Below are positions 1-5,286 of a stretch of 8,163 nucleotides of DNA, in pieces. Position 1 is the first letter of the stretch; each line of letters starts with the position of its first letter. The notes below the pieces were generated by a model. The model was not told where the DNA came from, did not search any database, and worked only from the letters and a program-made list of their open reading frames with translations. Source of the stretch: Streptococcaceae bacterium (GTDB taxonomy: Bacteria; Bacillota; Bacilli; Lactobacillales; Streptococcaceae); contig JAITWV010000066.1 in NCBI GenBank assembly GCA_031285105.1, positions 1-8,163 on the forward strand, written 5' to 3'. Made by a program: the position numbers and the translations under genes.

Positions 1-119
1 CTGGTATTTTTAGTATTCAAACCAGGCCAGTATCACTTGAGTTGGCGATGAAAAAAGAAACGACTTTAAAAAATATTGAGTTCGTTGTGCGAAATATTTA
101 CAAAACATTGAGAGGATAA
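1..119 (+). CDS. C-terminal end of an unrecognised protein (partial)
   Basis: The third forward frame is open from the window edge to a TAA at 117-119. It gives about 38 residues beginning GIFSIQTRPVSLELAM and ending NIYKTLRG. It is the only frame that stays open to the terminator; frame 1 stops at about 49-51 and frame 2 stops at once. The stop codon lies in the loop of the following terminator hairpin, as is common at real gene ends in these bacteria. The fragment has no cysteines or membrane segment and is mixed hydrophilic and amphipathic. I do not recognise the family and assign no function. Reality of the gene is fairly likely because of the terminator; identity is unknown. Confidence 0.6.
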   Translation, partial: GIFSIQTRPVSLELAMKKETTLKNIEFVVRNIYKTLRG

Positions 120-135
120 GACTCAATGTTTTTTT
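102..135 (+). terminator. Rho-independent terminator of the partial upstream gene
   Basis: AAAACATTGAG (102-112) pairs perfectly with CTCAATGTTTT (122-132) around a 9-nt loop, followed by a T run to 135. The stop codon of the upstream gene lies in the loop. The following gene has its own promoter about 20 bp downstream. Confidence 0.9.
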
Positions 136-154
136 GTTATTCATAATATTTTTA

Positions 155-183
155 TTGAAAAACGATAATAATTAATTTATAAT
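155..183 (+). promoter_or_regulatory. Promoter of the Xre-regulator/DUF2975 operon
   Basis: A -35 box TTGAAA (155-160) and a perfect -10 box TATAAT (178-183) are separated by 17 bp. The start codon at 206 follows about 23 bp after the -10, so the leader is very short and contains little besides the AAAAGGAGA ribosome binding site at 192-200. Confidence 0.8.
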
Positions 184-184
184 C
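164..184. promoter_or_regulatory. Candidate operator: 21-bp imperfect palindrome over the -10 box
   Basis: The segment starts GATAATAA and ends TTTATAATC. It is symmetric about position 174 with 8 of 10 arm positions matched, and it covers the -10 box. A palindrome here would suit autorepression by the HTH protein encoded immediately downstream. The segment is almost pure A+T, so symmetry by chance is quite possible; treat as a hypothesis. Confidence 0.3.
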
Positions 185-205
185 AATAAACAAAAGGAGA
201 ATGTT

Positions 206-433
206 ATGAGTATTATTATTAATTTAGACATCATGTTAGCCAAACGAAAAATGTCCGTTACCCAGCTTTCCCAAGAAGTCGGCATTACGATGGCAAATTT
301 ATCCATTTTAAAAACTGGAAAAGCCAAAGCCATTCGATTTTCTACACTCGAAGCGATTTGTAAGAGTTTAAATTGCCAGCCTGGAGATATTTTAGAATAC
401 ATAAATGAAGAGGATATAAACAATGAAAAATAA
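206..433 (+). CDS. Small Xre/Cro-type HTH transcriptional regulator (YozG-like)
   Basis: This 75-aa protein is essentially one Cro/C1-type helix-turn-helix domain and probably acts as a DNA-binding regulator in the cytoplasm. Helices two and three are visible at about residues 17-26 (SVTQLSQEVG) and 27-41 (ITMANLSILKTGKAK), followed by FSTLEAICKSLNCQPGDIL, the usual closing part of this compact subfamily. There is no ligand-binding or dimerisation domain. Its length matches the roughly 65-75 aa YozG-like regulators. The ATG at 206 has a good AAAAGGAGA site six bases upstream; an ATG at 201 is out of frame. Its end overlaps the start of the DUF2975 gene by 11 nt, so the two are co-translated. 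In known genomes such regulators often sit beside DUF2975 membrane proteins. The signal sensed is unknown. Confidence 0.9.
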   Translation: MSIIINLDIMLAKRKMSVTQLSQEVGITMANLSILKTGKAKAIRFSTLEAICKSLNCQPGDILEYINEEDINNEK

Positions 434-899
434 ATCAACTCTATTACTAAAACTAGCAATCATTGCTTTGAGTATTCCTGTAGTTATTGGATTAGGCCTG
501 ATTACCTATAGCTTAATTGACAATCCTGTTCAAATAGCTGTTGCAAAAATGATTTATCCAATTGTTATTGGTCTGTTCGCATCAAGTATTCCTTATTTCA
601 TGGGTTTATTTCAAGCATTCAAATTATTACAATTAATAGAACAACACGAAGCATTTTCTGAAAAAGCGGTAATTAAACTAAAGAAAATTCGCAATTATGC
701 CTTTGTTGTTTGTGGAATTTATTTGATTTTGCCTTATCCATTATATCAACTAGCTCAATTAGAAGATGCACCAGGTTTAATTATCATTGGCATGACCCCA
801 TTTTTCGTTTCTTTTTTAATTGCCATATTCGCTAGTCTTTTGGTAAAACTTTTGCAAGAAGCAGTGTTTATGAAAGAAGAGAATCGGTTGATGGTTTGA
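423..899 (+). CDS. DUF2975-type four-helix membrane protein
   Basis: This 158-aa protein is very hydrophobic, with four predicted membrane segments at about residues 8-32, 43-66, 90-112 and 118-145. A charged cytoplasmic-type loop follows segment two (EQHEAFSEKAVIKLKKIR). The arrangement of long hydrophobic helices, the AFS motif after helix two and the short charged tail ending ENRLMV fits the DUF2975 family, whose biochemical role is not established. It overlaps the HTH gene by 11 nt, its ATG at 423 being preceded by the purine-rich GAAGAGGA. Small HTH/DUF2975 pairs recur in Firmicutes; the membrane partner may influence the regulator or be its target, which is inference. No clear terminator follows it. 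Confidence 0.8.
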   Translation: MKNKSTLLLKLAIIALSIPVVIGLGLITYSLIDNPVQIAVAKMIYPIVIGLFASSIPYFMGLFQAFKLLQLIEQHEAFSEKAVIKLKKIRNYAFVVCGIYLILPYPLYQLAQLEDAPGLIIIGMTPFFVSFLIAIFASLLVKLLQEAVFMKEENRLMV

Positions 900-1098
900 T
901 GATGTTTATATTTTGTTCTCTCAGCACGGTAATTTGTTCTTTCAACCGCTTTCATTTCGTTGTTGAAAATGGTAATCTAAATGTAAGAATTGGTAGTATA
1001 TTCACCAGTGTAAATTTATGGTGGGGAAAATTACAAAAGTGGTGATACTACTTTCGAGATATTGTTGGACTTTGAATGTTTTGAATAGGGAGGGACAA
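900..1098 (+). promoter_or_regulatory. Intergenic region upstream of the secreted protein, with an interrupted inverted repeat
   Basis: This 199-bp gap must hold the promoter of the secreted-protein gene, but I cannot fix it with confidence. TTGAAA at 963-968 lies in a plausible -35 position without a good -10 box at ideal spacing; TAGTAT at 994-999 is a possible -10. An interrupted inverted repeat stands out: GTAGTAT...CACCA at 993-1007 against TGGTGATACTAC at 1040-1051. The half sites lie on opposite strands about three helical turns apart, as would suit a dimeric regulator. A weak stem (TTTCAAC 940-946 / GTTGAAA 962-968) has no T run and is not a terminator. Confidence 0.35.
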
Positions 1099-1716
1099 AT
1101 GGTTAATAAGAAGAAAATGTTTTTATTACTTGTTGTACTAGGTATAATGAGTTCTAGTTTATTAGTGTCGACAGTTTCAGCTCAAGAAATTGTAACACCG
1201 CTCGCGCTCGTGCAAGAAAATAATAAGGCAGTTAATGGTGCTAATGAAATGTTTCCACTAGAACTTGGAAATGGGGAAGTTTTAAATTTTTATACTCAAG
1301 AAGACAAAGATATGTATTTGAGTAGCAATAACCCGAAATTGCGTAGTGGCATTAGGACTAGAGAAAAGGAATTATCCAGTACAGTGTATAAAAACAGATT
1401 TATTGGGTATAATTCACTAACACCACATTGGTCATATGCTAGTTCATATACCATTTCAAGAAACAGGTCAATTTCATTTACAGCAAGTTATAGCTATGAT
1501 GGTGTAACTTCTTCAATCACAACGCAAATCACAAATGGAGTTGCGGTTAACCTGCCTGCAGATGCTAGAAAATCTTCAAGGTTAGCAGCAAGAGCAGATG
1601 TCACAGTTGCTAAAATTCAAATGGAGTTTTACTATGGAACTACTGTAACAAACAGAATAAATGTATTAAGGACAAAATCAGTTAGAAATATCACTAATTA
1701 CGTGGCATATAGGTAA
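1099..1716 (+). CDS. Secreted protein of unknown family with Sec signal peptide
   Basis: This 205-aa protein has a classic Gram-positive signal peptide: basic MVNKKK, a hydrophobic core at about residues 7-24 and a likely signal-peptidase site VSA|QE after residue 28. No lipobox, LPXTG anchor or cell-wall binding repeat is visible, so it is probably released. The mature part has no cysteine and is rich in Ser, Thr, Asn, Tyr and Arg. Its C-terminal half has alternating polar/hydrophobic stretches (SISFTASYSY, TVAKIQMEFYYGTTV) suggesting a beta-sandwich. I recognise no enzyme or toxin motif. The start at 1099 is chosen because GGGAGGG at 1088-1094 sits just upstream and the signal peptide begins there; the frame is open from 1018, but that would bury the signal peptide. 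A 59-aa membrane protein follows after 5 nt. A secreted bacteriocin-like or surface-stress product is possible but unproven. Confidence 0.75.
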   Translation: MVNKKKMFLLLVVLGIMSSSLLVSTVSAQEIVTPLALVQENNKAVNGANEMFPLELGNGEVLNFYTQEDKDMYLSSNNPKLRSGIRTREKELSSTVYKNRFIGYNSLTPHWSYASSYTISRNRSISFTASYSYDGVTSSITTQITNGVAVNLPADARKSSRLAARADVTVAKIQMEFYYGTTVTNRINVLRTKSVRNITNYVAYR

Positions 1717-1721
1717 AACAT

Positions 1722-1901
1722 ATGCTTATATCAGGAACTTTATGGTTGATTTTTTCTATTATTTTATTAGTGGTAAATATGTTTTATAACGAATTAATTA
1801 CAGGTCAAAATAATTTGTGGATTTTATTCTTTTCCTTCCTTTCCTTTCTGATTGGAATTTTCTTTTACTATTTCATCTGGATAAATAAAAAGGATAAGTG
1901 A
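1722..1901 (+). CDS. Small two-helix membrane protein, 59 aa, coupled to the secreted protein gene
   Basis: The frame ATG 1722 to TGA 1899-1901 encodes 59 residues, beginning MLISGTLWLIFSIILLVVNM and ending FIWINKKDK. Two hydrophobic segments at about residues 5-22 and 31-54 are separated by a short polar turn (YNELITGQN). The basic tail suggests both ends may lie in the cytoplasm. The ATG is 5 nt after the upstream stop, with only AGGT (1711-1714) as a weak ribosome site overlapping the end of that gene, so translation is probably coupled. The bidirectional terminator comes 12 nt after the stop, which supports this as the last gene of the unit. Small hydrophobic proteins beside secreted peptides are sometimes immunity or export-accessory proteins; no homology is recognised here. 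A chance ORF is possible, but hydrophobic pattern, position and length argue against it. Confidence 0.6.
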   Translation: MLISGTLWLIFSIILLVVNMFYNELITGQNNLWILFFSFLSFLIGIFFYYFIWINKKDK

Positions 1902-1913
1902 TAAATGTAATAT

Positions 1914-1957
1914 AAAAAAGAAGCAATTCCCTACCAAAAGGAAAATTGCTTCTTTTT
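1914..1957. terminator. Bidirectional terminator between the secreted-protein operon and dnaB
   Basis: The stem GAAGCAATT (1920-1928) / AATTGCTTC (1944-1952) is flanked by a run of six A on the left (1914-1919) and five T on the right (1953-1957). It can therefore stop transcripts from both sides: the plus-strand operon ending at 1901 and dnaB, whose stop codon is at 1960-1962. Confidence 0.92.
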
Positions 1958-1959
1958 AA

Positions 1960-3336
1960 TTATCCATACTGCATTTCACTAATCTGAGAAGTATAATTAG
2001 CAAATTTGTTATAATTCATCTTAAACATCAATTCTAACGTCTTCGTTTGTCCAGCACGATTTTTAGCCAAAATTAACTCAGCAATCACATCGGTTTTATC
2101 TTCTTGTACGCCTTCATCTTCATCAGAATTGCGTTTGTAATAATCATCACGATACAAAAATGCCACAATATCCGCATCTTGCTCAATCGCTCCAGATTCA
2201 CGTAAATCAGAAAGCATTGGTCGTTTATCATCACGTGATTCGACTGAACGTGATAACTGAGACAAAGCAACAACCGGACAACTTAATTCCATCGCCAGTT
2301 TTTTTAATTGACGAGAGATTTCAGAAATTTGTTGTTGGCGGTTTTCATTATTCCCTGACTCAATTAATTGCAAATAATCAATTACAATCAAACCAAGTCC
2401 ATTGTTTTCTTGCCAAAGTTTGCGACATTTTGCGCGAATTTCATTGACTTTAATACCCGGTGTGTCATCAATGTGAATGTTAGCAAGTGACAATGAACCT
2501 GAGGCAAAAATCAACTTCTCCCATTCTTCTTCATTTAGCTTACCTGTTCTTAAATGTTGCGAGTCAATTAATCCTTCAGCACAAAGCATCCGGTTTACCA
2601 AGTCCGTTGCGGTCATCTCAAGTGAGAATAAAGCGACTGTTTCACTACTTTTAGTGCCAACATTTTGTGCAAAATTCAAAGCCAAAGCGGTTTTCCCCAT
2701 CGCCGGACGAGCAGCAAGTACCATCAGTTGCCCAGGATGTAAGCCAGTAGTCACGCGGTCAAAGTCAATATAACCAGTCGCAAGTCCTGTAACCACATCA
2801 GATGAACCATAGTTTTTTTCGATGATTTGCAAACTATCAGTCACCACATCAGAAATTTTCTTGAATCCAGCTTTATTGGTCTTTTCGGTCACTTTTAAAA
2901 TTAAATCTTCGGCTTGGGCAATGATATTATCCGTTTCATCATTTTCATCAAAAGCTAAACGAGCCGCATCACTTGTTGCTGAGATGAGTTTTCTTTTTAA
3001 TGATTTTTCATAAACAATTTGTGCATAATAAGTAATATTGGCAGCCGTTGGAACAATTTCAGTTAGCTCAGAAAGATAGATAAATCCACCAGCTTCTTCT
3101 AATTTATTCGCACGTTCCAACTCTTCAGTCATGGTTAAGGCATCAATTGGCTGATTTTTGCCGTTCAACTTTTCCATCGCCTGAAAAATGACTTGATGTT
3201 GATAAGAATAAAAATCCTCAGAAGTCAAAAATTCCATTGCTTCAATCAAACGATCGCTTTCTAAAAAGACACTTCCTAAGACCGCTTTTTCAGCATTGGT
3301 ATCATTTGGAGGGATTCGATTAATTATTTCAGACAT
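1960..3336 (-). CDS. dnaB: Replicative DNA helicase DnaB
   Basis: This 458-aa protein is the hexameric ATP-driven helicase that unwinds DNA 5'-3' at the fork and recruits primase. The N-terminal primase-interaction domain (about 1-110) begins with the typical RIPP...AEKAVLGSVF motif and includes PTAANITYY. A linker to about 180 precedes the RecA-like ATPase. Walker A is ARPAMGKT (209-216), the catalytic glutamate lies in LFSLE (240), Walker B is GLIVIDYLQL (315-324), the DNA-binding region is around SRQLKKLAMELSCPVVALSQLSR, and the arginine-finger motif AKNRAGQT is near 424-431. Length is normal for chromosomal DnaB. ATG 3336 has AAAGGGGA (3342-3349, minus strand) six bases upstream. In most Firmicutes dnaB follows rplI; here the next gene upstream is divergent and unrelated, so dnaB is monocistronic. 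A phage or second copy cannot be excluded, but the sequence looks like the housekeeping helicase. Confidence 0.96.
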   Translation of the reverse strand: MSEIINRIPPNDTNAEKAVLGSVFLESDRLIEAMEFLTSEDFYSYQHQVIFQAMEKLNGKNQPIDALTMTEELERANKLEEAGGFIYLSELTEIVPTAANITYYAQIVYEKSLKRKLISATSDAARLAFDENDETDNIIAQAEDLILKVTEKTNKAGFKKISDVVTDSLQIIEKNYGSSDVVTGLATGYIDFDRVTTGLHPGQLMVLAARPAMGKTALALNFAQNVGTKSSETVALFSLEMTATDLVNRMLCAEGLIDSQHLRTGKLNEEEWEKLIFASGSLSLANIHIDDTPGIKVNEIRAKCRKLWQENNGLGLIVIDYLQLIESGNNENRQQQISEISRQLKKLAMELSCPVVALSQLSRSVESRDDKRPMLSDLRESGAIEQDADIVAFLYRDDYYKRNSDEDEGVQEDKTDVIAELILAKNRAGQTKTLELMFKMNYNKFANYTSQISEMQYG

Positions 3337-3364
3337 AACATTCCCCTTTTTTCTTGATAAATTA

Positions 3365-3392
3365 ATTATACGTGCTAAGTGAAGAAATACAA
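3365..3392 (-). promoter_or_regulatory. Promoter of dnaB
   Basis: On the minus strand, a TTGTAT -35 box (3387-3392) and a perfect TATAAT -10 box (3365-3370) are separated by 16 bp. Transcription would start near 3358, giving a leader of about 20 nt that carries little beyond the ribosome binding site. Confidence 0.7.
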
Positions 3393-3403
3393 GAAGAATA
3401 ATT

Positions 3404-3455
3404 ACAAGTTTGTTACATATTAAACTTGTTAATTTTTTAGTATTAAAGTTTGTTA
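3404..3455. repeat. Three CAAGTTT-type half sites in the divergent dnaB / 262-aa gene region
   Basis: ACAAGTTT (3404-3411) and AAACTTGT (3422-3429) form a perfect inverted repeat with a 10-bp spacer. The ten bases AAGTTTGTTA occur at 3406-3415 and again in direct orientation at 3446-3455, the second copy running into the -10 box of the plus-strand gene. The cluster lies just upstream of the plus-strand promoter and about 12 bp outside the dnaB -35 box, a position suited to a shared regulator. No known box is recognised, and the AT-rich background raises the chance of coincidence. Confidence 0.4.
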
Positions 3456-3459
3456 TAAT
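3451..3459 (+). promoter_or_regulatory. Extended -10 promoter of the 262-aa protein gene
   Basis: TGTTATAAT (3451-3459) is a perfect TATAAT with the TGn extension. No good -35 box lies 17 bp upstream; the nearest TTGTTA (3426-3431) is 22 bp away. Extended -10 promoters can work without a -35, or the upstream half sites may bind an activator. Confidence 0.6.
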
Positions 3460-3491
3460 TAATAATATAATAATGAAAGGGTTTACATGAC

Positions 3492-4280
3492 ATGAAGGTA
3501 ATGGAAGAATGGAGTGAAAAAATCGCTCATCATATTACAGAAGTTCCGCAATACGTTTTAGAAAATCCCAAATTTTATAAATTAACTGAAATTATTAAAA
3601 AAGGAGAACCGGTTTTTACCAATGATTACGAGCGAGCGATTACGCAGCCTAATTTTGAAAACCTCTCTCAAACCATCGTTCAAGAATTAGAAAATCAGCT
3701 AGATTATGGACCGTGGTCAAGGCCGATAAGTGGTTATGCACCAATTGATTTAATTGAAAAAAAAGCCGCCAAACAAATTGAAGATAAAGTTGAATATTTT
3801 TACGGACAAAAACATCGACCACTTGCGGCAATCAATTTAAAAATCCATTATGTTGAACCGATTGACCCTAATTTAGATATTTTTACCGTTGAAGCACTTG
3901 AATTTGTGCCAATTCCTGCCAAAGCGTTTGCCTTAAAACATAAAGAAATACACTTAAAGCCAGCTGGGGCAACTCAAAACAAACAAATGGCTTTTCCAAG
4001 TGAAGAAAAAATACCAGCAATTGCCACCAAAACAAAAAATATCCGCGCCATTCCCTCACTTGAAAATGAAGGTGAGTATGAAATCGAATATGCTTATGAA
4101 TGGAGCATTGAAGTTAAGTACCCTTATTCACGTGTCTTTGATTATGAAATTCACACACCACAATACATCAAACGAGAAGTTACACCAAAGAAAATATTTG
4201 TTACCCATAATTTATATAGTTTCCGCCATGATAATTATGAGTATCATTGGGTAGAAAAAGAGAGTTTTAGTCATGTTTAA
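3492..4280 (+). CDS. Unrecognised soluble protein, 262 aa
   Basis: This 262-aa protein has no signal peptide, no membrane segment and no cysteine. It is charged, rich in Lys, Glu, Tyr and Pro, and its C-terminal third has many aromatic residues (YEIEYAYEWSIEVKYPYSRVFDYEIHTPQYIKR), which suggests beta structure. I recognise no family or catalytic motif and give no function. Codon use and base composition resemble its neighbours. The start is uncertain: AAAGGG (3476-3481) lies 10 nt before ATG 3492 but an ideal 5 nt before another ATG at 3487, which reads only Met-Thr-stop and overlaps the 3492 start as ATGA-type coupling. ATG 3501 is a third option. It is transcribed divergently from dnaB and stands alone, since spx has its own promoter. 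Confidence 0.75.
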   Translation: MKVMEEWSEKIAHHITEVPQYVLENPKFYKLTEIIKKGEPVFTNDYERAITQPNFENLSQTIVQELENQLDYGPWSRPISGYAPIDLIEKKAAKQIEDKVEYFYGQKHRPLAAINLKIHYVEPIDPNLDIFTVEALEFVPIPAKAFALKHKEIHLKPAGATQNKQMAFPSEEKIPAIATKTKNIRAIPSLENEGEYEIEYAYEWSIEVKYPYSRVFDYEIHTPQYIKREVTPKKIFVTHNLYSFRHDNYEYHWVEKESFSHV

Positions 4281-4322
4281 GTCAAAAATATCACTATTGG
4301 TTTGTACCGATTCGCTTATTTA

Positions 4323-4351
4323 TTGCAATAGACGTGCTTTAGTTGTATTAT
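4323..4351 (+). promoter_or_regulatory. Promoter of spx
   Basis: TTGCAA (4323-4328) and TATTAT (4346-4351) are separated by 17 bp. The leader of about 55 nt before the start at 4411 shows no strong secondary structure by eye. No terminator separates the preceding gene (end 4280), so some read-through into spx is possible. Confidence 0.65.
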
Positions 4352-4410
4352 CAACAAAAGAATGCTACGAAAATAAATTGCGGACAGTACGCATCTAGGG
4401 GAGGATGAAT

Positions 4411-4809
4411 ATGTTATATCTATTTACAGTTCCAAGTTGTACTAGCTGTCGAAAGGCTAGGTCGTGGTTAGATGCGCATAATATCAAGTATGTTGAAAGA
4501 AATATGCTCAAAGATTGTTTGTCTGCAGATGAGTTGAAAAATATCTTATCATTAACAGAAGAAGGAACAACCGATTTAATTTCAACACGTTCAAAAGCCT
4601 ATCAACAATTAGATATAGATTTAGATGAATTATCTGTTTTAGAATTATTGAAAGTGTTAGAAGACAATCCAGGTTTATTACGTCGCCCAATTTTAATGGA
4701 TCCAAAAAGAATGCAAATTGGCTTTAATGAAGCTGAAATTCGTTGTTTCTTACCACGAGAAGTTCGAAAAATGGAACTTCGCAATGCCCAAATGATGTCT
4801 GGTTTTTAA
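4411..4809 (+). CDS. spx: Spx-family transcriptional regulator (ArsC-like fold)
   Basis: This 132-aa protein is a full-length Spx. Family members bind the alpha C-terminal domain of RNA polymerase and reprogram transcription under thiol or oxidative stress. The redox switch C10-T-S-C13 is intact, followed by RKARSWL. G52 (in LTEEGTTDLISTRS), which in Bacillus Spx lies at the polymerase interface, and R91-R92 in GLLRRPI are both present, as is the closing GFNEAEIRCFLPREVRK helix region. C36 and C112 are extra cysteines. An ATG at 4405 lies directly against the AGGGGAGG site (4397-4404) and cannot be used with it; ATG 4411, six bases away, gives the standard 132-residue length. The gene has its own promoter and terminator. 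Lactobacillales often have several Spx paralogues, so which one this is cannot be told. Confidence 0.93.
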   Translation: MLYLFTVPSCTSCRKARSWLDAHNIKYVERNMLKDCLSADELKNILSLTEEGTTDLISTRSKAYQQLDIDLDELSVLELLKVLEDNPGLLRRPILMDPKRMQIGFNEAEIRCFLPREVRKMELRNAQMMSGF

Positions 4810-4816
4810 GCAAAAT

Positions 4817-4858
4817 AAAGAGTATTTCAAAAGTTATTCACTTGAAATACTCTTTTTT
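4817..4858. terminator. Terminator between spx and the convergent GNAT gene
   Basis: GAGTATTTCAA (4820-4830) pairs perfectly with TTGAAATACTC (4842-4852), followed by six T (4853-4858). On the minus strand the stem is followed by TTTATTTT, so it can also end the convergent transcript whose last gene stops at 4869. Confidence 0.92.
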
Positions 4859-4868
4859 GCATCTAAAA

Positions 4869-5162
4869 TTATTCCCAACCAAACATCCCATCACCACTAA
4901 GGACATCGCTATATTCAGCCTTTTTATCAAATTGTGATTTCGCATAAGGGCAAAGTGGTAAAATCATCAATCCTTTTTCACGAGCTACTTGAACACCTTG
5001 TTTCACCAATTCCTGAGCTAGACCTTGCCCTTGAAAACGCGCTTCAACATGTGTATGAACAATAATCATCGTATCCCCACGAAGCATCCAGACCATTTCA
5101 CCAGCCTCTTGTCCTTTGTCGTCATAAAGAGCAATACGGCTATCTTCTGCTACAAATTTCAT
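4869..5162 (-). CDS. yjdJ: Small GNAT acetyltransferase, YjdJ-like (PF14542 type), intact acetyl-CoA loop
   Basis: This 97-aa single-domain protein belongs to the short GNAT group exemplified by E. coli YjdJ, which is much smaller than typical GNATs. The acetyl-CoA pyrophosphate loop is intact as RFQGQGLAQELV (residues 42-53). The family signature PLCPYAKSQFDK (69-80) with C71, followed by EYSDVL, is present. The substrate is unknown for the group. ATG 5162 has AAAGGA (5172-5177, minus strand) nine bases upstream. It is the last gene of an apparent minus-strand unit after a YjdI-like ferredoxin; E. coli yjdI and yjdJ are likewise adjacent, suggesting a shared pathway. A 90-bp palindrome fills most of the 124-nt gap before it and may alter its expression relative to the genes upstream. 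Confidence 0.85.
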   Translation of the reverse strand: MKFVAEDSRIALYDDKGQEAGEMVWMLRGDTMIIVHTHVEARFQGQGLAQELVKQGVQVAREKGLMILPLCPYAKSQFDKKAEYSDVLSGDGMFGWE

Positions 5163-5188
5163 TCTTCATTGTCCTTTCCGGGTTCAAT

Positions 5189-5278
5189 CGAGCAACAATG
5201 AGTAAAATTTTCAAAAATGAGAGCCCTCGCAAGCGAAGTGCTTCATTTTTGAGAAATTTTATCATTGTTAAACGCTCG
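5189..5278. repeat. 90-bp near-perfect palindrome (MITE-like or mRNA hairpin)
   Basis: Outer arms CGAGC (5189-5193) and GCTCG (5274-5278) enclose AACAATGA (5194-5201) / TCATTGTT (5262-5269), TAAAATTT (5203-5210) / AAATTTTA (5254-5261) and TCAAAAATGA (5211-5220) / TCATTTTTGA (5243-5252). Only single-base bulges and one 4-nt bulge interrupt about 30 base pairs. The 22-bp apex (5221-5242) is GC-rich, unlike the AT-rich stem. No T run follows on either strand, so it is not an ordinary terminator. It lies between the stop of the YjdI-like gene and the ribosome site of the next gene. It could be a small palindromic repeat element or an mRNA processing/stability hairpin. Confidence 0.75.
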
Positions 5279-5286
5279 TTTCACCA

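Noticed and set aside
940..968. Stem TTTCAAC/GTTGAAA as terminator of the DUF2975 gene
   Set aside because: Seven base pairs with a 15-nt loop and no T run on either strand.
1018..1098. N-terminal extension of the secreted protein from ATG 1018
   Set aside because: It would place 27 residues ahead of an otherwise canonical signal peptide and ignores the GGGAGGG site before ATG 1099.
2160..2447. ORFs antisense to or in other frames of dnaB (also 2085-2273, 2477-2773, 2822-3013)
   Set aside because: They lie entirely inside dnaB, lack ribosome sites and show no family features; shadows of the real gene.
4362..4376. Possible uORF Met-Leu-Arg-Lys in the spx leader
   Set aside because: No Shine-Dalgarno and no surrounding terminator or alternative structure; unlike the lsa leader it has no regulatory context.
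4405..4410. spx start at ATG 4405
   Set aside because: The ATG directly abuts the Shine-Dalgarno; ATG 4411 gives proper spacing and the standard 132-aa length.
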